From positions 1 to 5,013 of the forward strand of contig DAOVSZ010000240.1 in NCBI GenBank assembly GCA_030627725.1: a stretch of 5,013 bases of DNA, read 5' to 3'. This DNA comes from Desulfobulbaceae bacterium. Lineage in GTDB: Bacteria > Desulfobacterota > Desulfobulbia > Desulfobulbales > DAOVSZ01. Shown here in pieces: positions 1 through 5,013 of the stretch. A model generated the notes under the pieces. The model saw only the letters and a program-made list of their open reading frames with translations, had not been told where the DNA came from and did no database searches. Within the stretch, counting starts at the first letter, position 1; the number at the start of each line of letters is the position of its first letter. The position numbers and the translations under genes are program-made.

Positions 1-308
1 GCGATGGTGCCCAGGTTATCGACCAGCTCGTCCCGGGTCATGCCGATGCCGCTGTCAAGGATGCTCAGGGTCTTTTCCTTTTCATCGACGCTGATACTGA
101 TCTCAAGGGATGCGTCCGGATCAAAGACCTTGTCTTCGAGCAGCTTCTGGTGCCTGAATTTCTCCAAGGCGTCCGCAGAGTTCGAGAGCAATTCCCTTAA
201 GAAAATATCACGTTCCGTGTAGAGCGAATGGATCATGATATCGAGCAGTTTCTTGACCTCGGCCTGAAATTCCTTTGTTTCCGACTTGTGAGCGGTTTTG
301 GTACTCAT
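1..308 (-). CDS. htpG: Chaperone protein HtpG (Hsp90 family), N-terminal part; 3' end lies outside the window
   Basis: Cytosolic ATP-dependent Hsp90 chaperone that remodels client proteins. The minus strand gives 102 residues from ATG at 308, all within the N-terminal GHKL ATPase domain. Seen in sequence: the start resembles known HtpG (FQAEVKKLLDIMIHSLY, about residues 14-30). The helix RELLSN follows, with the presumed catalytic Glu39 and Mg-binding Asn43. The nucleotide-binding motif DSGIGM (85-90) has the adenine-contacting Asp85, and NLGTI comes at the end. Ser in DSGIGM replaces the usual Asn or Thr, a tolerated position. The start is fixed by an AGGAGG ribosome binding site four bases upstream. 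Full-length HtpG is about 620-650 residues, so the rest continues left of the window. It points away from the FlgO-like genes and is not part of their unit. No CIRCE element or good heat-shock sigma-32 promoter was found upstream. Confidence 0.97.
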   Translation of the reverse strand, partial: MSTKTAHKSETKEFQAEVKKLLDIMIHSLYTERDIFLRELLSNSADALEKFRHQKLLEDKVFDPDASLEISISVDEKEKTLSILDSGIGMTRDELVDNLGTI

Positions 309-312
309 ATTT

Positions 313-318
313 CCTCCT
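313..318 (-). promoter_or_regulatory. Ribosome binding site of htpG
   Basis: On the minus strand AGGAGG lies four bases before the ATG at 308. It is a full anti-Shine-Dalgarno match and fixes the htpG start. Confidence 0.85.
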
Positions 319-364
319 ATATAAATGGTTCAAGATATTTTCATTTTGGGCTCAAAAAGACAAC

Positions 365-388
365 CTCATAGGTAAGTGAACCTGTGAG
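365..388. repeat. Inverted repeat in the htpG leader, possible operator or RNA hairpin
   Basis: Nine-base arms 365-373 and 380-388 surround a six-base loop. Eight positions are Watson-Crick pairs and one is a T/G pair as written on plus, which becomes a C/A mismatch in the htpG mRNA. It lies about 57-80 bases upstream of the htpG ATG, so it could be a repressor site or a leader hairpin. It does not match the CIRCE consensus. Function unknown. Confidence 0.35.
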
Positions 389-536
389 ACTCCGAAAAGT
401 CAAAATCGCTAAGTTCGTCTTCAATGATTTCAATAAGATAGAAGCGGTTAACGCGTCCGTCTCGCGTTTTTTCGAGACCGACAAAAAATAATCATCATCC
501 CGGATGTGTCAAGGCGTCATTTGAGCGAAGTGAGGG

Positions 537-582
537 ATAAAAAAACGGAAGCCTGAAGACTATTAACCTCTTCAGGCTTCCG
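537..582 (-). terminator. Strong intrinsic terminator on the minus strand, weak on plus
   Basis: Perfect 13-bp inverted repeat, arms 546-558 and 570-582, with an 11-base loop whose ends can pair once more. On the minus strand the hairpin is followed at once by seven T residues (complement of 539-545), a classic Rho-independent terminator. On plus the following sequence is only loosely T-rich. No minus-strand gene that needs it is visible between it and the FlgO-like gene at 741, so it may end an unannotated small RNA or simply shield htpG from leftward transcription. Confidence 0.75.
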
Positions 583-599
583 AAATCTTCATTTTCTTT

Positions 600-627
600 T
601 AAAGACAAGAGGATATCGTTCCGATGA
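600..627 (+). promoter_or_regulatory. Possible sigma-28 (FliA)-type flagellar promoter
   Basis: TAAA at 600-603, a 16-base spacer, then TCCGATGA at 620-627, which matches six of eight positions of the known -10 consensus GCCGATAA. The usual spacer is 15, so this is one base long. It lies about 114 bases before the first FlgO-like start and points towards it. The flagellar context makes it plausible, but short matches of this kind also occur by chance. Confidence 0.35.
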
Positions 628-740
628 TAAATGACAAACCTGCTTTTTATGCCCATTCTGCCGGTTCGTTTCCTTACAATACTCACCGAGCGGATGCGCT
701 GCAGTGAAATAAACAACAATGCGCCACGAGGGATAACATT

Positions 741-1448
741 ATGAAGTCAGTGGAAATTTCCTGTGAGAATCTCAAAACCGATGCTGTATGGACAACACGG
801 GTCGCCTTTTGGGGGATGTGTATCACGATGCTTTTCTGGATGATGCCGGGGAGTTCATATGCTCTCTGGCCCCTTGACTCATGGCACGATCAGGAGGTGG
901 TGGAAGAGGAGCGGGATGTGCCTGTTGCGATATCGGAGGCAGAGGATTTCAGCTTACGGGTCAACGGACTTGCCGGCGAACTGATCAGCAATCTTGAAAA
1001 AACAAACCCTTCAAGGTCCGACCTTTCCGGAGCGCTCATGGTCTGCACCTTTGTGGAGCTGAAAAAATTGTACCGGACCTCCTCCCTGGGCCGATATCTG
1101 TCGGAACAGTTGATGAATGCCTTTCAGCAGCACGCCTACACGGTTGTCGAAGCACGGAAAACAAAGAGCGTTCTTATCGAGGAAAGATATGGCGAATACG
1201 GACTTTCCAGGGACACGGAAGAGATCAGATCAAGCGTAACGGCCGCTGCCATGCTTACCGGCACCTATATGGTGCTCGGAGACCATGTCGTGGTTACCGC
1301 TAAGATCATAGACAATGAGACTGCTACCTTGCTCTCCAGCGTCACAACAATGCTGCCGCGAAACGAACTGTGTAATAATCTTCTTGCCGACTCTTCTACC
1401 GCCGGCAGCCGAAAAGGAGTCACATATCTGAAACGGCTGGAGTTGTGA
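741..1448 (+). CDS. FlgO-family exported protein (first of three FlgO-like genes)
   Basis: Likely periplasmic or outer-membrane-associated motility protein. FlgO in Vibrio is an outer-membrane protein needed for a stable, fully working flagellum. The 235-residue product has an N-terminal hydrophobic segment at about 21-41 (GMCITMLFWMM core), possibly cleaved after the Ala of SSYA. It has no lipobox, so it is either soluble periplasmic or membrane-anchored. A FlgO domain spans about 97-208. Its marks are the strand MVCTFVEL, the helix SLGRYLSEQL (115-124), TVVEAR (134-139), GEYGLSR (151-157), LTGTYMVLGDHVVVTAKIID (172-191) and a closing strand to about 207. The start is supported by GAGGGA seven bases upstream. 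The n-region before the hydrophobic segment is long (about 20 residues) and contains acidic residues, so a later start at Met26 cannot be excluded, though it has a poorer signal. It is followed after 76 bases by a second FlgO-family gene. Confidence 0.85.
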   Translation: MKSVEISCENLKTDAVWTTRVAFWGMCITMLFWMMPGSSYALWPLDSWHDQEVVEEERDVPVAISEAEDFSLRVNGLAGELISNLEKTNPSRSDLSGALMVCTFVELKKLYRTSSLGRYLSEQLMNAFQQHAYTVVEARKTKSVLIEERYGEYGLSRDTEEIRSSVTAAAMLTGTYMVLGDHVVVTAKIIDNETATLLSSVTTMLPRNELCNNLLADSSTAGSRKGVTYLKRLEL

Positions 1449-1482
1449 TAGAGTCTGCAAGGTAAAAAAATCTACATAGTTA

Positions 1483-1491
1483 TGGTATGAT
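1483..1491 (+). promoter_or_regulatory. Possible extended -10 promoter element before the second FlgO-like gene
   Basis: TG-G-TATGAT is a good extended -10 sequence in the 76-base gap, but no clear -35 box sits 16-18 bases upstream. It could give internal transcription of the downstream genes. Low confidence. Confidence 0.25.
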
Positions 1492-1524
1492 ACTAATTGA
1501 CATAAAGAATATCAGGAGGGAAAA

Positions 1525-2199
1525 ATGAAGAAACATCTGTGCGTTTATGTCGGCTGCTTTCTGCTGGCCCTTGGCGCTGTAATGCTCGTAGCGTCACCAG
1601 ACACTGAGGCGGAAACATCTGAAACAGGGCGGACTGAATCCGCAAGCAGTTATAAGGTCTATCAGTATATGCCTGATCAGTCCAAATCACTGGGAACAGA
1701 AATCCTCCTGTCTGATATTTCCAAGGAAATAGCCGGCAAGGTCTTTTACGAGCTCAAGGAAGAGGGGGAAAGACATTTCACCGCCAGGGTCGCCGTGGTG
1801 GCGGCGGTGCCGCTTGCAGACCTGAAAAGAGAAACGGAATTCGGGCGTATCATGGCGGAATATCTCCTTACCGACCTGGCGGACAGGGGGCTGAAGGTTA
1901 CGGAACTCCGTATGAGCAAAGAGATTAATATCCTTCCTCAGGCCGGCGAGTTCATCATGTCGAGAAATATCGGTGAATTGGCCAACAACACCCCGGCCTT
2001 GGATTATATTGTCGTTTCCACCTTTACGAACACCCGCAAAACCCTGATTGTCCAAGGACGACTGGTCGGCCTTGCAGATAACCTGGTCAAGACATCCTGG
2101 CGATACAGCATGCCGTTAAACAGGGAATTGATGGGGCTTTTTCATGCCGCTACCGTTGAACAACCCTATAACATCGCAGTAAAAGGATTAAGCAGGTAA
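1525..2199 (+). CDS. FlgO-family exported protein (second of three FlgO-like genes)
   Basis: A 224-residue protein with a signal peptide: MKKH n-region, hydrophobic core at about 7-23 and likely cleavage near residues 25-30. There is no lipobox at the cleavage region; Cys6 and Cys11 lie within the signal. A low-complexity Ser/Thr/Glu stretch follows to about 42. The FlgO domain lies at about 59-200. It has the strand ARVAVVAAVPLADL, EFGRIMAEYLLTDL (105-118), GLKVTELR (122-129), GEFIMSR (141-147), ALDYIVVSTFTN (158-169) and a final strand WRYSMPLNR. These align with the equivalent motifs of the preceding gene (GEYGLSR, TVVEAR), so the two are diverged paralogues. AGGAGGG lies four bases before the ATG. 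By family knowledge it would act in the envelope in motility or surface assembly; that this copy is flagellar is inference. Its stop is 26 bases before the best start of the next gene. Confidence 0.85.
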   Translation: MKKHLCVYVGCFLLALGAVMLVASPDTEAETSETGRTESASSYKVYQYMPDQSKSLGTEILLSDISKEIAGKVFYELKEEGERHFTARVAVVAAVPLADLKRETEFGRIMAEYLLTDLADRGLKVTELRMSKEINILPQAGEFIMSRNIGELANNTPALDYIVVSTFTNTRKTLIVQGRLVGLADNLVKTSWRYSMPLNRELMGLFHAATVEQPYNIAVKGLSR

Positions 2200-2212
2200 G
2201 AATGCCTTTTCC

Positions 2213-2217
2213 GGAGG
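2213..2217 (+). promoter_or_regulatory. Ribosome binding site that decides the start at 2226
   Basis: GGAGG lies eight bases before the ATG at 2226, an ideal distance. The in-frame ATG at 2202 has only a weak AGG upstream and would put eight extra residues, including two Glu, in front of a normal signal-peptide n-region. The later start is therefore preferred. Confidence 0.7.
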
Positions 2218-2225
2218 AAAATAAA

Positions 2226-2774
2226 ATGAAGATGTTTACGAAATTCCACTCTCTGAAAGTGGCCCGGCTGATGGTATTCATCCTGCTGTCATTCGGAACA
2301 GCATGTAATGCCGGCCTTTCCCGCACCCCCTCAACTGTTGATTCAGGGGCACAATTTCCTCAGGATATCTCCCCTCCCGCCGAACTGATAACCTATCATA
2401 ACTATTCCGGCTTCTCTGAACTCGTTACCATGGTTTGCGATGATGCGATACAAGAGTTCATCGCTTTTTACGGCCCGCAGGATATCATGGTGCAGCCCTT
2501 TGTTTATATTAGTCAGGCAGGCACGAAAAGGATGACAATGCTAGGCGTTACCCTGGCTGATCAGATGGTCGCCATGGTCAACAATACCCCAGCAAACATG
2601 AATATTAAAGGGAATGCCCCCCAAAAGCTGGGAGGTGTGCTGCAGGAGGTGGACGGTCTCTTACGGGTCCATATAAGCGGCATGAATTCGTGGGGCAACC
2701 GGCGGTCCTTCTCGGTAAATGTTGAGATGTCGGAGGCGCTCTACCGTGCCCTGCATACACAGGTCGGCGGTTGA
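2226..2774 (+). CDS. Small exported protein, possibly a third, diverged FlgO-like protein
   Basis: A 182-residue product from the preferred start (190 from ATG 2202). The signal sequence has basic residues K2, K6, K11 and R14, a hydrophobic core 15-23, then GTAC with Cys27. The Cys could be lipidated, but the -3 residue is Gly rather than Leu, so the lipobox is poor; ordinary cleavage near A26 or A29 is also possible. Residues 30-50 are Ser/Thr/Pro-rich. I do not recognise a named family with certainty. The folded part (about 86-170) has the same order of elements as the two preceding proteins: strand DIMVQPFVYI, then MLGVTLADQM (105-114) like SLGRYLSEQL. A final LGGVLQEVDGLLRVHISG (135-152) plus RRSFSVNVEMS resembles the last FlgO strands. 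The middle VVE/GExxLSR section is missing. Its place after two FlgO genes supports the relation. It could instead be an FlgP-like or unrelated lipoprotein. Confidence 0.75.
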   Translation: MKMFTKFHSLKVARLMVFILLSFGTACNAGLSRTPSTVDSGAQFPQDISPPAELITYHNYSGFSELVTMVCDDAIQEFIAFYGPQDIMVQPFVYISQAGTKRMTMLGVTLADQMVAMVNNTPANMNIKGNAPQKLGGVLQEVDGLLRVHISGMNSWGNRRSFSVNVEMSEALYRALHTQVGG

Positions 2775-2858
2775 ACAGCTGCACAGGGGGACAAATCCTG
2801 CTTTTATCCCGTACACCCCCGGAATACGTTTTAGTGAAGCGCGCAAGCGAGGTCAACT

Positions 2859-4796
2859 ATGGCAGACGAAACAAAAAACACTGAAATTGATGATTGGCTG
2901 GATGATTTAGAGGGGCCTGAAGAAGAAGGCTCTGACGAACTGGACCAGTCCGATATTGATGCCTTGCTCGGTGGTGGAGACGATGAAGCTCCGGCTGAAG
3001 CAGCAGCTGAGGAAGAGGCTCCAGCGGAAGCTGCAGCAGAGTCTGCCGAGGAGGCATCTGATGAATTGGAGCAGACTGATATAGATGCCTTGCTGGGCGG
3101 AGGGGATGACAGCGCTCCAGCCGAAGCGGCAGCTGAGGAAGAGGCTCCGGCGGAAGCTGCTGCAGAGCCTGCCGAGGAGGCATCTGATGAATTGGAGCAG
3201 ACTGATATTGATGCCCTTTTGGGTGGCAGCGAAGAACCTTCAGAAGAGAAAGCAGATGAGATGGAGTTGGACCAGGATGACATGGACCAGCTTTTTGCGG
3301 AGGAAGAAGAAGAGACGCCTTTTTCCTCAAAAGAGGTCGACTTTGCCGAAATTCTTGACGACGAGGAGGAGGGAGGAGAGTCCTTTGACCTCGGAGAGGA
3401 AACTGAATTTGATGTCGATACCTTTGACATGGATGTCGATGCAGAGGATGAAACCGTTGTCGACACCTCCTTTGCGGAGATGACGGGAGCAGATGAAAAA
3501 GAACATCCGGCAGAAAAAGACGGGGAAAAGAAAAAGGGTTTTGTCCTGCCGATTCCTGTGATCCAGGACATTGTCCAGAACAAGTCCTTCAGAATCGGCG
3601 GCCTTATCGCGCTTGTTCTTCTGCTGGCGCTTGGCGGCTATATGTTTTTGAAACCTGGAGAGAAAGTGCCGGCCATTGTCATGGAGGATACTGCCGAACA
3701 GCAGGATACATCCGGCGAAGCGCCCACTCCACAGCCGCAAGAGACGATACAGGTTGCAAACACCCTTCCGATGGTCCTGGGCGACACCTATCAGATGACA
3801 AAAGACGGAGGAGAACTCTCCATTCATCTGGTCGGGCGCGATGAGGACAATGACCCGCTGGAATATGAGGTTATCACCTCTCCCAAACACGGCAGGTTAT
3901 CAGGAAAGGCCCCTGATCTGACCTATCTGCCCAACAAAAATTTTCCCGGCACGGATATGTTTGAATTCAGGAGCAACGACGGCAAGGGATTCAGTGAACC
4001 GGCCGCAATCCATATAACAGGTCCGAACCTGAGCGGCAAGGTGGTGGAAAAGGTCGCACAAGCGAAACCGAAACCGAAACCTCGACCAAAACCAAAGGTC
4101 TATGCAAAGGATGTCATCCTGGATGCTGTAAGCACATCGGAAGTGGCAATCAACTGGAAAAATATATGGCGAAAGGCCAACAAGGCTTCATTCAACTCAA
4201 AGATCACGATTGAGATTGTCGGCAAGGACCTGCAGGGTGAGTTGATAAAGACCGGATCGGCGAGCCATCTGTACAAACCGGATAAATTTTTGGGCGGCGA
4301 CGAGACCCTTTCATACCGTTTTAAATACGCAGGTGTCACCTCCAAGACGAAAAAGCTCACTCTTCGGATTAAACTCGGCAACCCGGCGCCTGAGATTCAC
4401 CTTGCGTCCCTTGAAAAGGGATATTATGTCGGCGAAACCGTGGTCATTGATGCGAGCCCCACAAAAGATGATGCCAGAGAAAGTGTCGAGTTTGCATGGG
4501 AGCAGATTCAAGGTGTCCCGGTGCAGATCGAAGCGGCAAACCCGGAAGGGTCCGCCATCTCATTCGTGATGCCGTCAAGCTTTTATGTTTCCAGAGATCC
4601 CGGGCCTGTGTTTCGGATCTCTGCCATAGATCATACAGGAAAAAAAGATGTGTATGACCTGAAGGTGCCTACTGTGTCACGTAGACAGACAGCGCTCTGG
4701 CGGGGGACGCCGCCGGGCAACGAAATTGCCAGGGAGCCAAGCTGCCCGCAAGGGAGATGCGCAGGGGCACTCCTCCCCTGGCCCTACCTCAACTAA
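2859..4796 (+). CDS. Bitopic membrane protein: FliM-N-like CheY-binding motif repeats, TM helix, cadherin-like/tandem-95 and PKD-like domains
   Basis: A 645-residue protein with no signal peptide. Residues 1-225 are very acidic and probably disordered. They carry three copies of a motif (28-39, 70-81, 112-123) of the form L-x-Q-S/T-D-I-D-A-L-L-G-G and a degenerate fourth (137-146, LDQDDMDQLF). This closely resembles the known FliM N-terminal peptide that binds phosphorylated CheY (L-S-Q-x-E-I-D-A-L-L). KKK at 224-226 precedes one hydrophobic helix (246-264), so the N-terminus is probably cytoplasmic and the rest periplasmic. Periplasmic parts: a tandem-95/cadherin-like Ig domain (about 304-387; DEDNDPLEYEV, HGRLSG, LTYLPNKNFPGTDMFEF), a TonB-like Lys-Pro stretch (403-413), a weaker second Ig-like domain (about 414-505; YKPDKFLGGDETLSYRFKY) and a PKD-like domain (about 507-604; VIDASPTKDD, FAWEQIQG, FRISAIDHTG). 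The last ~40 residues look foreign. GAGG at 2849-2852 supports the start. Function is not established; a scaffold linking CheY-like regulators to an envelope complex is inferred. Confidence 0.85.
   Translation: MADETKNTEIDDWLDDLEGPEEEGSDELDQSDIDALLGGGDDEAPAEAAAEEEAPAEAAAESAEEASDELEQTDIDALLGGGDDSAPAEAAAEEEAPAEAAAEPAEEASDELEQTDIDALLGGSEEPSEEKADEMELDQDDMDQLFAEEEEETPFSSKEVDFAEILDDEEEGGESFDLGEETEFDVDTFDMDVDAEDETVVDTSFAEMTGADEKEHPAEKDGEKKKGFVLPIPVIQDIVQNKSFRIGGLIALVLLLALGGYMFLKPGEKVPAIVMEDTAEQQDTSGEAPTPQPQETIQVANTLPMVLGDTYQMTKDGGELSIHLVGRDEDNDPLEYEVITSPKHGRLSGKAPDLTYLPNKNFPGTDMFEFRSNDGKGFSEPAAIHITGPNLSGKVVEKVAQAKPKPKPRPKPKVYAKDVILDAVSTSEVAINWKNIWRKANKASFNSKITIEIVGKDLQGELIKTGSASHLYKPDKFLGGDETLSYRFKYAGVTSKTKKLTLRIKLGNPAPEIHLASLEKGYYVGETVVIDASPTKDDARESVEFAWEQIQGVPVQIEAANPEGSAISFVMPSSFYVSRDPGPVFRISAIDHTGKKDVYDLKVPTVSRRQTALWRGTPPGNEIAREPSCPQGRCAGALLPWPYLN
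2934..3227 (+). repeat. In-gene tandem repeat, 126-base unit (42 residues), 2.3 copies
   Basis: Units at 2934-3059 and 3060-3185, and a partial third at 3186-3227. Each starts with the FliM-N-like motif and continues with an Ala/Glu/Pro spacer that itself holds two copies of a nine-residue piece (EAPAEAAAE). About 40 bases spanning the first/second junction (ending 3083) recur identically across the second/third junction (ending 3209), so the duplication is recent or is kept uniform by recombination. The fourth, degenerate motif comes 25 rather than 42 residues later, outside the regular array. Confidence 0.9.
4690..4790 (+). other. GC-rich, stem-rich segment encoding the atypical C-terminal tail; possible inserted structured element
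   Basis: The sequence is distinctly more GC-rich than the rest of the gene and is packed with short stems. These are GGCGG/CCGCC at 4699-4703 and 4710-4714; GGCAA/TTGCC at 4716-4720 and 4726-4730; CGCA/TGCG at 4747-4750 and 4758-4761 extended by CTG/CAG; CAGGGG/CCCCTG at 4762-4767 and 4775-4780; and an enclosing GCCA/TGGC at 4736-4739 and 4779-4782. In frame it encodes a tail containing the only two cysteines of the protein. It may be a structured RNA or an inserted repeat that displaced the original stop codon. Confidence 0.45.
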
Positions 4797-4907
4797 AAAA
4801 GGCCGCAGGCACCGTAGATGTGCGCGCTCAGGGAACACAGTATAGAGGGGCTATAACTGGGTTCCCTGATCACGCACATCTACGGCGCCTGCGGCCTTTT
4901 TTTCGTC
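4795..4907. terminator. Very long bidirectional terminator hairpin between convergent genes
   Basis: Arms 4801-4810/4887-4896 (10 bp), one mismatch, 4812-4824/4873-4885 (13 bp), a 3x3 internal loop, 4828-4836/4861-4869 (9 bp), then an inner stem 4838-4845/4851-4859 with one bulge and a five-base loop. Six A residues precede it and seven T residues follow, so it can end transcription in both directions: the FlgO-like unit rightward and rpe leftward. The upstream stop codon overlaps the A tract. About 40 bp of stem is far longer than a terminator needs. Confidence 0.85.
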
Positions 4908-4936
4908 TAATCCGAATGCACCCTAACCCGCTTTTC

Positions 4937-5013
4937 TCACCCTTGTAAAATCCCTTTCATTTTTTTGATTTCTGCGGCGTAGTTGTCTTTGCCGAAGATG
5001 GCTGAGCCGGCAA
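4937..5013 (-). CDS. rpe: Ribulose-phosphate 3-epimerase, C-terminal end; 5' part lies outside the window
   Basis: Cytosolic enzyme interconverting ribulose 5-phosphate and xylulose 5-phosphate in the pentose phosphate pathway, and in the Calvin cycle where present. Only the last 24 full codons are visible on the minus strand, ending with TGA at 4937-4939. They read AGSAIFGKDNYAAEIKKMKG and a short end. The A-G-S-A-I-F-G segment is the conserved C-terminal phosphate-binding loop of the family's TIM barrel, and the following helix with spaced Lys/Met is typical of the Rpe end. The other two minus frames give basic or low-complexity sequence without this match. It converges on the FlgO-like unit with the long hairpin between. 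The identification rests on a short stretch, so a related TIM-barrel epimerase is possible. Confidence 0.8.
   Translation of the reverse strand, partial: AGSAIFGKDNYAAEIKKMKGILQG

Larger units (their letters stand above)
309..740. other. Intergenic region between divergent htpG and the FlgO-like genes
   Basis: No convincing gene in 432 bases. Short open frames here have no recognisable composition or motif. It holds the htpG leader with an inverted repeat at 365-388 and a smaller one at 459-478 (GTCTCG/CGAGAC around an 8-base loop). It also holds a strong hairpin with a T tract on the minus strand (537-582), a possible flagellar-type promoter facing right (600-627), and the ribosome binding site GAGGGA at 728-733. 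The T tract faces leftward, so a transcript starting somewhere in 583-740 on the minus strand could end here. No such RNA is identified. Confidence 0.6.

Noticed and set aside
495..719. 74-codon minus-strand open frame upstream of the FlgO-like genes
   Set aside because: It runs through the perfect terminator hairpin, has no good ribosome binding site and no recognisable protein character.
2202..2225. Earlier ATG as start of the third FlgO-like gene
   Set aside because: The ribosome binding site at 2213-2217 fits the ATG at 2226, and the extra residues spoil the signal-peptide n-region.
2934..3227. Repeats considered as a CRISPR array
   Set aside because: The units are directly tandem, in frame, multiples of three and encode a clear protein motif; there are no unique spacers.
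2859..3300. Large protein considered as FliM or FliN itself
   Set aside because: Only the short N-terminal peptide is shared. There is no CheC-like FliM middle domain or SpoA domain; instead a membrane helix and Ig-like domains follow.
2831..3583. Long minus-strand open frame rich in Ser and Ala, and other long open frames opposite or overlapping the large gene
   Set aside because: Their composition is the complement or frame shift of the acidic Ala/Glu repeat on plus. No motif or sensible domain is visible, while the plus frame has clear domains and a ribosome binding site.
4690..4896. Hairpin-rich end considered as a retron RNA, DGR target end or integron attC site
   Set aside because: No reverse transcriptase or template repeat is in the window, no C-type lectin fold at the protein end, and no proper attC core pair (RYYYAAC with GTTRRRY) around the hairpin.
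4757..4948. 63-codon plus-strand open frame over the long hairpin
   Set aside because: It translates both arms of the palindrome and the T tract and runs into the antisense of rpe; no protein features.

Overview
The window looks chromosomal, from a Gram-negative bacterium of moderate GC, most plausibly a sulfate-reducer-type Desulfobacterota (Desulfobulbales-like). That placement is inferred from the style of the HtpG and Rpe ends, the FlgO-family genes and the acidic, disordered scaffold protein. No rRNA or other taxonomic marker is present.

Layout. Positions 1-308 (minus) hold the first 102 residues of the chaperone HtpG, with a strong ribosome binding site. Positions 309-740 have no convincing gene. 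They contain the htpG leader with two small inverted repeats, a strong intrinsic terminator that works best on the minus strand (537-582), and a possible sigma-28-type flagellar promoter (600-627) facing right. Four plus-strand genes follow, closely spaced and probably co-transcribed: a FlgO-domain protein (741-1448), a second FlgO-domain protein (1525-2199), a shorter exported protein that appears to be a third, diverged FlgO-like protein (2226-2774), and a 645-residue bitopic membrane protein (2859-4796). A 96-base, roughly 40-bp hairpin with A and T tracts on either side separates this set from the convergent 3' end of rpe, ribulose-phosphate 3-epimerase (4937-5013, minus).

How the genes may work together. 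FlgO proteins are envelope proteins tied to the outer-membrane parts of the flagellar motor (FlgO/FlgP in Vibrio). The last gene of the set has an acidic cytoplasmic tail carrying three near-perfect copies and one degenerate copy of a peptide resembling the FliM N-terminal CheY-binding motif (L-x-Q-x-D/E-I-D-A-L-L-x-G). One membrane helix, two Ig-like or cadherin-like domains separated by a TonB-like Lys-Pro linker, and a PKD-like domain follow. The inference is a trans-envelope motility or surface complex in which several CheY-type response regulators could dock on the cytoplasmic side while the periplasmic part contacts the FlgO-like proteins. I do not recognise this as a named system, and it is the most interesting content here.

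An oddity is the last ~40 codons of the large gene. They are GC-rich, full of short stems, hold the only two cysteines of the protein and run directly into the giant hairpin. This suggests that the original 3' end was replaced by a structured or palindromic element.
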